The notes below the pieces were generated by a model that was not told the DNA's origin, searched no databases, and saw only the letters and a list, made by a program, of their open reading frames with translations. DNA of 11,449 nucleotides. Source: an uncultured Lachnospiraceae bacterium (lineage in GTDB: Bacteria > Bacillota > Clostridia > Lachnospirales > Lachnospiraceae). The stretch covers positions 1 to 11,449 of the forward strand of contig CAMNFX010000022.1 in assembly GCA_946537585.1 (NCBI GenBank), given 5' to 3'. The translations under genes were made by a program, and so were the position numbers. This document shows, one piece after another, positions 4,979-11,449 of this stretch; the stretch's first letter is position 1, and each line of letters opens with the position of its first letter.

Positions 4979-6847
4979 ATGAGCATATTTGACGTTATTT
5001 CATTGCTGGGCGGACTGGCGATGTTCCTGTACGGCATGCGGCTCATGGGAGACTCTCTGAAGGAGAATTCTTCCGGTACGCTGAAGATCGCGATGGAGCA
5101 TGTCACCAACAATCCGGTGAAGGCATTCATACTGGGTCTGCTTGTGACAGCTCTGATCCAGTCATCGACCGCTACGATCGTGATCACTTCCGGTCTGGTC
5201 GGTGCCGGGATCCTGACGCTGACCCAGTCGCTCGGCATCATCATCGGTGCCAATGTCGGTACCACCGTGACCGGACAGATCATCCGTCTGCTGGACCTCG
5301 ATGCGGGCGGTACATCATGGCTCCGCTTCCTGCAGCCGTCGACACTTGCGCCGGTCGCGCTGATTTTTGGAATGGTCCTGATCATGACGAACCGGACCCG
5401 CAATTCCAAGTCCATCGGAAATATCGCGATCGGCTTCGGTATCCTGTTTTCCGGTCTTCTGAACATGACCGGCGCCGTGAAGGCACTGACGGATTCCGGC
5501 CTGATCGAGCAGCTCTTTTCGGGCCTCGGGGAGAACCCGGTGCTCGGATATCTGACCGGTGCCGGCATCGCATTCATGCTGCAGAGCTCGTCTGCTACCA
5601 TCGGTATCCTGCAGGCATTTTCACAGACCGGCCTTCTGACCTTCAAGGCCATTTATGCCGTGATCGTCGGTATCTACCTCGGCGACTGCGTAACCACCGC
5701 GATCGTATGTTCCATCGGCGCAAAGGCGGAGGCCAAGCGCGTCGGTATTGTCAATATTCTTTTCAACCTCAGCGAAACGGTGCTGGTCCTTGTAGTCGTC
5801 AATGTCATTCACCGTCTCGGATTTCTTGATTCCATCTGGAATATGACCGTCGACTCCGGTCATATTGCGAATACCAACACGATCTTCAACCTGGGCTGCG
5901 CGATCTGTCTCTTTCCGATGCTGCGCACCTATGAGAAACTGAGCAGGATCATCATCAAGGATGAGCCCGCAGAGGTCAATAAGTATCAGGATAAGCTGGA
6001 CGCGCTGAATCCGGTCTTCTTCAACACACCGGCACTGGCTCTGCGCAGCTGCTACAATATCCTGCTGACCATGCTCGAAGCTGCATGGAACAATATCGAC
6101 AAATCCTTTGCTCTGCTCGAAAAATTTGACGATACCGTCTATGAAGAGATCAAAAAGGAAGAGACAGAGATCGACCAGATGACGGACCATGTCAGCCGGT
6201 ACCTGGTGGAGCTGCTCCCGTATCTGCAGCTGGACTATCATATATCCATTCTTGATCAGTACTATAAGGTCACCTCGGAGTTCGAACGTCTCGGAGACCA
6301 TGCGTTCAATATCGCAGAGGCCGCCAAGTCCATGGCGCGTGACAAGCACAGCTTTTCCGCGGCTGCCTGCGAAGAACTCCGTGTCCTTGAGAGCATTATC
6401 GATGATATCTTAAAGTGTACGGATCAGGCTTTCCGCAAAAGAGACGTGGATGCGGCATATCAGATCGAGCCTCTCGTACAGGTCGCGGATGAGTTTACCA
6501 ACAAGCTGAAGAAGAACCACTTAAAGCGTATGGGAACGGGTGAATGCAGCATGTATGCGGACGCCATCTTCTCCAACCTGATGGTGGAATTCAAACGGAT
6601 CGCGGATGTCTGTTCCAACGTCGGCATCGCCACGCTGGTCCGTGTGCGCCCTGAGCTGGCTGACCACGAGCACCTGTACTTTGAAGGACTGCATGCCGGC
6701 CGTGACGCAGAGTATAACAATGCTTTCCAGGAGGCCTATGACCGTTACTTTGCCCTGCTTCATGATCCGAGTATGGATGAATCTGCAGAGACGCAGCCGG
6801 CGGCTGCAGAAGTTCCCGCAGATGATCTGAAACCGGTACAGGCGTAA
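4979..6847 (+). CDS. Na+/Pi cotransporter family protein with PhoU-like domain
   Basis: This 622-aa membrane protein of the NptA/YjbB type (Pfam Na_Pi_cotrans) moves inorganic phosphate with Na+, as importer or exporter. The two inverted transport repeats are plain: repeat one has LIQSSTATIVI (59-69) followed by GANVGTT (90-96); repeat two has MLQSSSATIG (200-209) followed by GIYLGDCVTT (231-240). Multiple hydrophobic helices fill residues 1-320. Residues about 360-560 form a helical PhoU-like domain with conserved DQYYKVTSEFERLGDHAFNIAE, probably a cytosolic regulator. An acidic Ala/Glu/Pro-rich tail ends the protein. The ATG at 4979 has GAGG 5 nt upstream and begins right at the first helix; an upstream GTG at 4919 overlaps a TATAAT and lacks a site. 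The acetyltransferase follows after 24 bp, probably on the same mRNA. Confidence 0.92.
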   Translation: MSIFDVISLLGGLAMFLYGMRLMGDSLKENSSGTLKIAMEHVTNNPVKAFILGLLVTALIQSSTATIVITSGLVGAGILTLTQSLGIIIGANVGTTVTGQIIRLLDLDAGGTSWLRFLQPSTLAPVALIFGMVLIMTNRTRNSKSIGNIAIGFGILFSGLLNMTGAVKALTDSGLIEQLFSGLGENPVLGYLTGAGIAFMLQSSSATIGILQAFSQTGLLTFKAIYAVIVGIYLGDCVTTAIVCSIGAKAEAKRVGIVNILFNLSETVLVLVVVNVIHRLGFLDSIWNMTVDSGHIANTNTIFNLGCAICLFPMLRTYEKLSRIIIKDEPAEVNKYQDKLDALNPVFFNTPALALRSCYNILLTMLEAAWNNIDKSFALLEKFDDTVYEEIKKEETEIDQMTDHVSRYLVELLPYLQLDYHISILDQYYKVTSEFERLGDHAFNIAEAAKSMARDKHSFSAAACEELRVLESIIDDILKCTDQAFRKRDVDAAYQIEPLVQVADEFTNKLKKNHLKRMGTGECSMYADAIFSNLMVEFKRIADVCSNVGIATLVRVRPELADHEHLYFEGLHAGRDAEYNNAFQEAYDRYFALLHDPSMDESAETQPAAAEVPADDLKPVQA

Positions 6848-6871
6848 AATACCGGGGGAGGTAATCAGAAA

Positions 6872-7696
6872 ATGGATGACCGCCTGCAAAGTGAAATCAA
6901 GTATCTGGAGGAGATCTCCCTCAATGCCTGGCCTTCTCATAAGTCTGAGCTTTATGACGGCTGGCTGATCCGCTATTCCCATAACTATACCTACCGTACC
7001 AACAGTGTGGAGCAGGTAGGCGCCTCCTCCATCCCGATCGAGAAGAAGGTTGCGTTCTGTGAGAATGCCTACCGTCACCACGGGACACCGGCCAGCTTCA
7101 AGATCAATCCCCTGCTGGAGCCTTCCTTTGAGGAGTATCTTGCAGAGCGCGGTTATGAGGTGCGCCATATCACGGATGTTATGACCGGAGATCTCGGCAG
7201 GATGAGTCTGATGACGGATGCCAGAGAAGAATTTGAATTCGGAAACCATCTGGGGCTTCCCTCGAGTGTACGCTATTCCGATGACCTGGTCGTGCTGGTG
7301 CAGCCCATGATCACGGATGAGTGGATCAGCGGTGTTCTGCACTTAAACGGAACCTGTGATCCTGTATTGCGCCGCATCGTTCCCGCCATGTATAAGGCGA
7401 TCCCGAAGAAAACGATCGTCTGCTCCGTTGAGGTGGATGGAAGAATGGTGGCTTCCGGCCTCGGGATCTGTGACCGGGAGTTTATCGGCATTTATGCCAT
7501 CTATGTATCTCCTGCCTGCCGAAGGAGGCATTATGCCCGTGCGATCTGCAGCACGCTGCTCTTAGAGGGCAGTCACCAGGGCGCATCGAGAGCTTATCTG
7601 CAGGTGGTAAGCGGCAACCGGTCTGCTCATGACCTGTATGAGAGCCTCGGGTTCCGGGATTTCTATACCTACTGGTTCAGAAGCAAAGCGGTTTAA
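6872..7696 (+). CDS. GNAT-family N-acetyltransferase with Rv0428c-like N-terminal domain
   Basis: This is a 274-aa cytoplasmic acetyltransferase. The N-terminal part (about 18-120) has the NAWPSHKSELYDGWLIRYSHNYTYRTNSV pattern seen in two-domain GNAT proteins of the Rv0428c type; the longest quoted part spans residues 18-46, with key residues W20, P21, G30, W31, R34 and N44-S45-V46. The catalytic GNAT half is about 145-271: beta4 IYAIYVSPACRRR (207-219), the acetyl-CoA loop, and NRSAHDLYESLGF (249-261) followed by the last strand. The acetyl-CoA loop reads RRRHYA where the family usually has (Q/R)xxGx(G/A), so the first glycine is His220. GGGGAGG lies about 12 nt before the ATG. It sits 24 bp after the phosphate transporter and before a terminator. 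The substrate is unknown. Confidence 0.8.
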   Translation: MDDRLQSEIKYLEEISLNAWPSHKSELYDGWLIRYSHNYTYRTNSVEQVGASSIPIEKKVAFCENAYRHHGTPASFKINPLLEPSFEEYLAERGYEVRHITDVMTGDLGRMSLMTDAREEFEFGNHLGLPSSVRYSDDLVVLVQPMITDEWISGVLHLNGTCDPVLRRIVPAMYKAIPKKTIVCSVEVDGRMVASGLGICDREFIGIYAIYVSPACRRRHYARAICSTLLLEGSHQGASRAYLQVVSGNRSAHDLYESLGFRDFYTYWFRSKAV

Positions 7697-7718
7697 CAAG
7701 AGTAAAGAGAGATCAAAG

Positions 7719-7757
7719 CCTTATTTACGGGTGAGTTCCCGTGGATAAGGTTTTTTT
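7719..7757 (+). terminator. Intrinsic terminator after the acetyltransferase gene
   Basis: CCTTAT (7719-7724) pairs with ATAAGG (7745-7750) and ACGGG with CCCGT inside it, separated by a small internal loop and a TGAGTT apical loop. Seven T follow. It ends the phosphate transporter/acetyltransferase unit. Confidence 0.9.
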
Positions 7758-7778
7758 AATTGGAAGAGCAGCCTGATA

Positions 7779-7820
7779 TTAAGATAATAGAAGCTCCGGC
7801 CTGAAGGCAGGCCGGAGCTT
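7779..7820 (-). terminator. Intrinsic terminator of the minus-strand trpB gene
   Basis: AAGCTCCGGCCTG (7791-7803) and CAGGCCGGAGCTT (7808-7820) form a perfect 13-bp inverted repeat with a 4-base loop. On the minus strand it is followed by the U-rich CTATTATCTT; on the plus strand no T run follows, so it is assigned to trpB, whose stop is about 80 nt away. Confidence 0.78.
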
Positions 7821-7883
7821 GATGCAGGATATGAACGATCATAAGTGAAGGGAGTGCTGTTCTGCCATTTGATCAGACAGGCG

Positions 7884-7895
7884 CTGACCGGTCAG
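7884..7895. other. 12-bp perfect palindrome beside the trpB stop codon
   Basis: CTGACCGGTCAG is self-complementary and lies two bases past the trpB stop. It has no loop, so it is more likely a chance or protein-binding palindrome than an RNA hairpin. No function is assigned. Confidence 0.25.
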
Positions 7896-7897
7896 AA

Positions 7898-9277
7898 TTA
7901 ATCCATCTTCGGAAGCAGCCTGAAGCTTTCTTCAAGCTCTTCATCTGTCGGAATGTAGTTTTCCATCTTGCCGTCGTGGAACTTCTCGTAGGCGACCATA
8001 TCGAAGTAGCCGGTGCCGGTCAGGCCGAAGACGATCGTCTTTTCCTCTCCGGTCTCCTTGCACTTTAATGCTTCGTCGATGGCGACCTTGATGGCATGAG
8101 AGCTTTCCGGTGCCGGCAGGATACCCTCCACACGGGCAAAGAGCTCTGCCGCCTCAAAGACCTCGGTCTGCGGCACAGCAACCGCCTCCATGAGTCCGTC
8201 GGCATAAAGCTGGGACAGAACGGGGCTCATGCCGTGATAGCGGAGACCGCCGGCGTGGTTGGGTGCCGGAATGAAGTTGGAGCCTAAGGTATACATCTTG
8301 GCGAGCGGGCAGACCATACCGGTATCGCAGAAATCATATGCAAAGCGGCCGCGGGTAAAGCTCGGGCAGGATCTGGGCTCAACAGCGATGATGCGGTAAT
8401 CCGCCTCGCCACGGAGCTTTTCTCCCATGAACGGGGAGATCAGGCCGCCCAAGTTGGAGCCGCCGCCGGCACAGCCGATGATCATGTCGGCCTTGATGCC
8501 GTATTTATCGAGTGCCGCCTTGGTTTCAAGGCCGATGACGCTCTGGTGAAGCAGGACCTGGTTGAGCACGCTGCCGAGGACATAGCGGTAGCCTTCGGTC
8601 GAGGTGGCCACTTCCACTGCCTCGGAGATCGCGCAGCCAAGGGATCCTGTGGTGCCGGGGTGATCCGCAAGGATCTTGCGGCCGATGGCTGTTTCCATGG
8701 AAGGAGACGGGGTGACGGAAGCGCCGTAGGTGCGCATGACTTCACGACGGAAGGGCTTCTGCTCATAGGATACCTTGACCATGAAGACCTTGCAGTCAAG
8801 TCCCAGATAAGCGCAGGCCATGGAAAGGGCTGTACCCCACTGGCCGGCACCGGTCTCCGTCGTAACACCTTTGAGTCCCTGCTTCTTTGCGTAGTAGGCT
8901 TGAGCAATGGCCGAGTTCAGCTTGTGGGAGCCGCTGGTGTTGTTTCCCTCGAATTTATAGTAGATCTTTGCCGGTGTATCGAGCTTTTCTTCCAGGCAGT
9001 ACGCACGTACCAGGGGAGAGGGACGGTACATCTTGTAGAAGTTCAGGATCTCTTCCGGGATCGGGATATAAGGAGTATCGTTGTCGAGCTCCTGCGCGAT
9101 CAGCTCATCACAGAAAACGGCTGAAAGCTCTTCTGGCTTCATGGGCTCGTGCGTTCCGGGATTGAGAAGAGGAGCGGGCTTCGTCTTCATGTCGGAACGG
9201 ACATTGTACCATGCTTTCGGCATCTCGGATTCTTCAAGGTAAATCTTATAGGGGATCTCGTTGATTTTCTTAGTCAT
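7898..9277 (-). CDS. trpB: TrpB-like PLP-dependent enzyme (tryptophan synthase beta chain, TrpB2 type)
   Basis: This 459-aa PLP enzyme condenses indole with L-serine to give tryptophan. It is longer than the TrpB1 partner of TrpA (about 400 aa) and has the extended N-terminus of the TrpB2 group (TIGR01415-like), which often works without TrpA. The PLP lysine is K119 in GSHKLN (116-121), the catalytic glutamate is E141 in ETGAGQWG (141-148), and the phosphate-binding loop is GCAGGGSNLGGL. GLTGTGYFDM lies near the C-terminus. No trpA or other trp gene is adjacent, which fits a TrpB2 that salvages indole or supplements the main synthase. AAAGGA lies about 8 nt before the ATG. The gene has its own promoter, a Trp T-box and a leader ORF, so expression should rise when charged tRNA-Trp is scarce. 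Confidence 0.93.
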   Translation of the reverse strand: MTKKINEIPYKIYLEESEMPKAWYNVRSDMKTKPAPLLNPGTHEPMKPEELSAVFCDELIAQELDNDTPYIPIPEEILNFYKMYRPSPLVRAYCLEEKLDTPAKIYYKFEGNNTSGSHKLNSAIAQAYYAKKQGLKGVTTETGAGQWGTALSMACAYLGLDCKVFMVKVSYEQKPFRREVMRTYGASVTPSPSMETAIGRKILADHPGTTGSLGCAISEAVEVATSTEGYRYVLGSVLNQVLLHQSVIGLETKAALDKYGIKADMIIGCAGGGSNLGGLISPFMGEKLRGEADYRIIAVEPRSCPSFTRGRFAYDFCDTGMVCPLAKMYTLGSNFIPAPNHAGGLRYHGMSPVLSQLYADGLMEAVAVPQTEVFEAAELFARVEGILPAPESSHAIKVAIDEALKCKETGEEKTIVFGLTGTGYFDMVAYEKFHDGKMENYIPTDEELEESFRLLPKMD

Positions 9278-9321
9278 GATATATTCCTTTCTTTGACAGC
9301 TGCCCTTATGGATCAGAGAAT

Positions 9322-9420
9322 CGGCAGCCTGTTATGCGGGGGTATCCCTGCCGGCCGGACCGTTCCTTAAGTCAGGCTGCGGCGGATACAAAACGAAATG
9401 TGGTGCGTATCGTTTGTGTA
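9322..9420 (-). promoter_or_regulatory. Structured second leader between the leader ORF and trpB
   Basis: On the minus strand a 10-bp stem with one bulged base can form from 9420-9410 and 9396-9387, directly after the leader ORF stop. Then GCAGCCTG (A; plus-strand 9373-9380) can pair with CAGGCTGC (C; 9331-9324) over 8 perfect bp, while CGGCAG (B; 9353-9348) can pair with CTGCCG (9327-9322) over 6 bp. The C arm is shared, so A-C and B-C are mutually exclusive. No U tract follows either form. The region ends about 45 nt before the trpB start, so a translational or anti-pausing role is possible but inferred. Confidence 0.4.
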
Positions 9421-9426
9421 AAGATC

Positions 9427-9465
9427 TCAGGCGCCGATGCGCCAGAGCTTTGAAAGGATGATCAT
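9427..9465 (-). CDS. Candidate 12-aa leader peptide with one Trp codon upstream of trpB
   Basis: Just past the T-box terminator, a minus-strand ORF reads MIILSKLWRIGA and stops at TGA. It has an ideal Shine-Dalgarno sequence, AGGAGG, 6 nt before its ATG, better than that of trpB itself. Codon 8 is UGG (Trp), the same codon that the T-box reads. The UGG overlaps the 5' arm of a small hairpin, GGCGC-ATCG-GCGCC (plus-strand 9430-9443), whose 3' arm runs up to the stop codon, so a ribosome waiting at UGG would disrupt it. It is made only when the T-box is in its read-through state. Bacillus subtilis rtpA has a T-box followed by a Trp-rich leader ORF, a known precedent. Here there is only one Trp codon and a 150-nt gap to trpB, so regulation is inferred. 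Confidence 0.55.
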   Translation of the reverse strand: MIILSKLWRIGA

Positions 9466-9478
9466 GGAAAACCTCCTG

Positions 9479-9518
9479 AAAAAAAATAATCCCAACAGAT
9501 ATAAACATATCTGCTGGG
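9479..9518 (-). terminator. T-box terminator hairpin
   Basis: On the minus strand, CCCAGCAGATAT (9518-9507) and ATATCTGTTGGG (9502-9491) pair over 12 bp with one G-U and an apical GTTT loop, followed by ATTATTTTTTTT. It competes with the T-box antiterminator and ends transcription when tRNA-Trp is charged. Confidence 0.92.
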
Positions 9519-9763
9519 ACAGGATATACGGATTCCTGCGGTGCCACCCGGCTTGACGTACCATTACAATACGCCCTCTTAAAGCATACCATCATATGCC
9601 GGCCTTTGATCACGGAGGGCCTGCTCCGTCTCCCATACTCTGCTTTGAGCATTTCTGTTCGCCCTCGGAAGTCCATTCAGTGAAATATCTCACGCTGCGA
9701 TCTCACCATCCGCAGCTCTCTCCTGTGAGAGGGAAGACACCTACTTACTCTTCCTCATCGGTT
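9479..9763 (-). promoter_or_regulatory. T-box riboswitch, Trp specifier (UGG)
   Basis: On the minus strand the leader shows T-box landmarks in order. First come the stem I base and K-turn region GATGAGGAAGAGTA (plus-strand about 9747-9760) and the distal AGAGAGC bulge with GGATGGTGAGA loop (about 9694-9721). The specifier loop follows, GAA-TGG-A before CTTCC, with UGG at plus-strand 9673-9675. Then come stem III (9584-9600), the antiterminator T-box GGGTGGCACCGC (9538-9549) and the terminator at 9479-9518. UGG predicts sensing of tRNA-Trp: uncharged tRNA pairs with specifier and antiterminator and lets transcription continue into trpB. This agrees with the downstream gene. The 5' end is the predicted transcription start near 9763. 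Confidence 0.95.
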
Positions 9764-9769
9764 TTCCGT

Positions 9770-9799
9770 AGTATAAGCCCGAAAAAAGGCGCTTGTCAA
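9770..9799 (-). promoter_or_regulatory. trpB/T-box promoter
   Basis: On the minus strand a perfect TTGACA (plus-strand 9794-9799), an 18-bp spacer and TATACT (9770-9775) form a near-consensus sigma-A promoter. A very AT-rich stretch just upstream (about 9800-9830) looks like an UP element. Strong initiation is what a T-box-attenuated gene needs. Confidence 0.88.
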
Positions 9800-9852
9800 G
9801 AAAAAATTATAAAATTAAATAGACAAATTCGATAGCAAAAGAATTTACAATG

Positions 9853-9906
9853 CTCCAAAAGGCGCATGAAGCTTGCATTTTTTGAGATATTCCACGGCCT
9901 TTGGAG
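9853..9906. repeat. Bulged inverted repeat in the divergent trpB/DUF2201 spacer
   Basis: CTCCAAAAGGC (9853-9863) and GCCTTTGGAG (9897-9906) are complementary over 10 bp with a single extra A, around a 33-bp centre. It lies upstream of the candidate DUF2201 promoter and downstream of nothing on the plus strand, so a looped protein-binding site is more likely than a terminator. Confidence 0.35.
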
Positions 9907-9914
9907 AATTCTGA

Positions 9915-9943
9915 TTGGACGATCAGGGAAAAGATGATACACT
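9915..9943 (+). promoter_or_regulatory. Candidate promoter of the DUF2201/VWA gene
   Basis: TTGGAC (9915-9920), a 17-bp spacer and TACACT (9938-9943) are the best-placed boxes; the match to consensus is modest (three and four of six). The start would be near 9950, leaving a leader of about 22 nt. The gene needs a promoter here because its upstream neighbour is divergent. Confidence 0.35.
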
Positions 9944-9971
9944 ATCGGTACTGACGAAAAGGAAGGATCCG

Positions 9972-11447
9972 ATGGCAAAATTTATCGATAATCTGGGGAT
10001 GGATCTGTCGCAGGAGGACTGCGGCGGTCTGACCATGTCCAAGGCGCAGATGGAGAAGACCGACAAGCTGGCGCGGGAGGTCATGAATCTTGCACGAAGT
10101 ACGCTGCTGGTCAATCTGCGCTTTCTTGACGCTGCCCTGAGCCAGTTTAAGGCAGAGCCCTATGACGGGACCTATGCCACGGACGGGCAAAAGCTTTTGT
10201 ACAGCGCCGAGCATGTCCTGTACAGTTACCGGGACGAGCAGCAGGCACCGGTCAGGGACTATCTGCACATCGTGCTTCACTGTGTTTTCCGCCACATGTA
10301 TGTCCATAATGAGGTCAACCGTGACTGCTGGGATCTTGCCTGTGACATGGCGGTGGAAAACACCATCAATGATCTGGGACTTGCCGGGACTGATGTGAAG
10401 AAGGCCGCCAGGCAGCAGCTGATCCTGGACGGGATCCGGCAGCAGACGGGGGCTCTTACGGCAGAGCGGATCTACCGCTACTATGCGGCAAAGGACCTTC
10501 CGCCTTATGCTCTTTCCGAGATCCGGGATATTTTCTTTGCGGATGATCATTTTCTCTGGTATTACAACGAGGAACCGAAGAAGATCTCGGACGAACAGGA
10601 TCAGGATGAGGAAAACCGCCAGCGGAAGCGGAAAAATACCGAGGCGTCCAGGCAGACGGAAGCCGGAGAGGATCTGAATGCGGAACGTGCGGCACAGGAG
10701 CAGGTATGGAAGCGGATCTCCGAAAGGATGCAGACAGACCTTCAGACCTTTTCCAGGCAGCAGGGGGACAAGGCCGGAGGCCTTATCCAGAACCTGACCA
10801 ATGTGAACCGCGAGCGCTATGATTATACGCGCTTTTTAAAGAAATTTGCCGTCATGGGCGAGATCATGAAGATCAATGACGACGAATTTGACTATATATT
10901 CTATACCTACGGGCTGCGTCTGTACAAAAACCTGCCCTTGGTAGAACCGCTGGAATATAAGGAGGTTCGCCGGATCAAGGACTTTGTGATCGCCATCGAT
11001 ACCTCAGCTTCCGTTTCGGGAGAGCTGGTGCAGTCCTTTGTGCAGAAGACCTATAACATTCTGAAGAGCACGGAGAGCTATTTTAGGAAGATCAATCTTC
11101 ATATCATCCAGTGCGACGCGGATATTCAGGAGGATTATAAGATCACCAGCCAGGAGGATTTTGACCGCTACATGGAGACGATGGAGATCCGCGGTCTCGG
11201 CGGTACCGATTACCGGCCGGTCTTCCAGTACGTGGACAGCCTTATAAAGGCGAAGGAATTTGAAAACCTGAAGGGACTGATCTATTTTACGGACGGCCAC
11301 GGGACCTTTCCCGCCAAAAAGCCCGATTACAGCACGGCATTCGTATTTGTGGAGGATGAGGACAACAGCCCGTCCGTACCGCCCTGGGCCATCCGGCTGG
11401 TGCTGACGAAGGAAGAGCTTGAGGACACGGTCAACGCCCCGGACTGA
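9972..11447 (+). CDS. VWA-domain protein with DUF2201-type metallopeptidase-like N-terminus
   Basis: This 491-aa soluble protein resembles the DUF2201 family: a putative metallopeptidase N-terminal domain (DUF2201_N) and a C-terminal VWA-like domain. Such proteins often work with MoxR-type AAA+ ATPases; none is visible here, and one may lie just past the right edge. In the N-terminal domain, HIVLHCVFRH (99-108) sits where relatives carry HExxH plus a further His, but the catalytic Glu is Ile100. CDMAVENTIND (124-134) matches the following helix. Residues 200-250 are a charged, probably disordered or coiled linker. The VWA domain has a complete MIDAS: DTSAS (343-347), Thr412 in GGTD (410-413) and Asp441 in FTDG. 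GGAAGGA just before the ATG at 9972 fixes the start; a TTG at 9915 overlaps the promoter. The stop is 2 bp from the window edge. Confidence 0.82.
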   Translation: MAKFIDNLGMDLSQEDCGGLTMSKAQMEKTDKLAREVMNLARSTLLVNLRFLDAALSQFKAEPYDGTYATDGQKLLYSAEHVLYSYRDEQQAPVRDYLHIVLHCVFRHMYVHNEVNRDCWDLACDMAVENTINDLGLAGTDVKKAARQQLILDGIRQQTGALTAERIYRYYAAKDLPPYALSEIRDIFFADDHFLWYYNEEPKKISDEQDQDEENRQRKRKNTEASRQTEAGEDLNAERAAQEQVWKRISERMQTDLQTFSRQQGDKAGGLIQNLTNVNRERYDYTRFLKKFAVMGEIMKINDDEFDYIFYTYGLRLYKNLPLVEPLEYKEVRRIKDFVIAIDTSASVSGELVQSFVQKTYNILKSTESYFRKINLHIIQCDADIQEDYKITSQEDFDRYMETMEIRGLGGTDYRPVFQYVDSLIKAKEFENLKGLIYFTDGHGTFPAKKPDYSTAFVFVEDEDNSPSVPPWAIRLVLTKEELEDTVNAPD

Positions 11448-11449
11448 GG

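Noticed and set aside
4858..5652. 264-codon minus-strand ORF opposite the phosphate transporter gene
   Set aside because: It is a shadow of a strongly supported plus-strand gene with both QSS(T/S)A repeats; its translation is rich in Ser/Pro/Arg and shows no family pattern.
6521..7342. 273-codon minus-strand ORF crossing the transporter-acetyltransferase junction
   Set aside because: It overlaps two confident plus-strand genes and has no recognisable domain; treated as an antisense shadow.
7884..7895. CTGACCGGTCAG as a terminator of trpB
   Set aside because: The palindrome has no loop or U tract, and a 13-bp terminator stem lies just downstream at 7791-7820.
9332..9676. 114-codon minus-strand ORF in the trpB leader
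   Set aside because: It runs through the T-box stems, antiterminator and terminator, which explain this sequence; the translation resembles no protein.
9915..9971. TTG start at 9915 for the DUF2201/VWA gene
   Set aside because: It coincides with the candidate -35 box and lacks a ribosome site; GGAAGGA precedes the ATG at 9972.
1..11449. CRISPR array, transposon ends, phage genes, rRNA or tRNA genes
   Set aside because: I saw no regularly spaced repeats, transposase-like ORF, terminal inverted repeats with target duplications, or tRNA cloverleaf patterns anywhere in the window.

Overview
The window looks like chromosomal DNA from a clostridial Firmicute, most likely a Lachnospiraceae-type gut anaerobe. 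The grounds are strong AGGAGG-type ribosome binding sites, a T-box leader, intrinsic terminators with U tracts, and GC-rich third codon positions next to AT-rich promoters. There are nine full-length protein genes, one short leader-peptide ORF and probably the last 15 codons of a gene cut by the left edge. I see no rRNA, tRNA, insertion sequence, phage gene or CRISPR array.

Left part (1-4437, all + strand): a membrane-anchored Cthe_2159-type beta-helix carbohydrate-binding protein; a glyoxalase I-like VOC enzyme with all four metal ligands; a PfkB-family sugar kinase; then a two-gene unit made of a small TrkA-C membrane protein and a 65-aa protein of unknown function, closed by a strong terminator. 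The junction between the kinase and the TrkA-C gene holds a promoter overlapped by a nested inverted repeat. In read-through RNA that repeat would bury the TrkA-C ribosome binding site.

Middle (4438-7757, + strand): a 71-aa protein that is essentially one RNA polymerase alpha-CTD without the usual DNA-contacting arginine; a Na+/phosphate cotransporter (NptA/YjbB type) with a fused PhoU-like domain; and a GNAT acetyltransferase of Rv0428c-like layout. This block ends in a terminator that faces the terminator of the convergent trpB gene.

Right part (7758-11449): a stand-alone TrpB2-type tryptophan synthase beta chain on the minus strand. It is preceded by a consensus promoter, a complete T-box whose specifier reads UGG (Trp), a 12-codon leader ORF with an ideal Shine-Dalgarno sequence and one Trp codon, and about 150 nt of further structured leader. 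The T-box followed by a Trp-containing leader ORF recalls the Bacillus subtilis rtpA (anti-TRAP) leader, but here it sits in front of a biosynthetic gene. Divergent from it is a DUF2201-type protein with an intact VWA MIDAS domain and an N-terminal metallopeptidase-like domain that lacks the catalytic glutamate.

The genes do not form one pathway. The most interesting content is regulatory: the layered trpB leader, the ribosome-site-occluding hairpin before the TrkA-C gene, and the stand-alone alpha-CTD protein.
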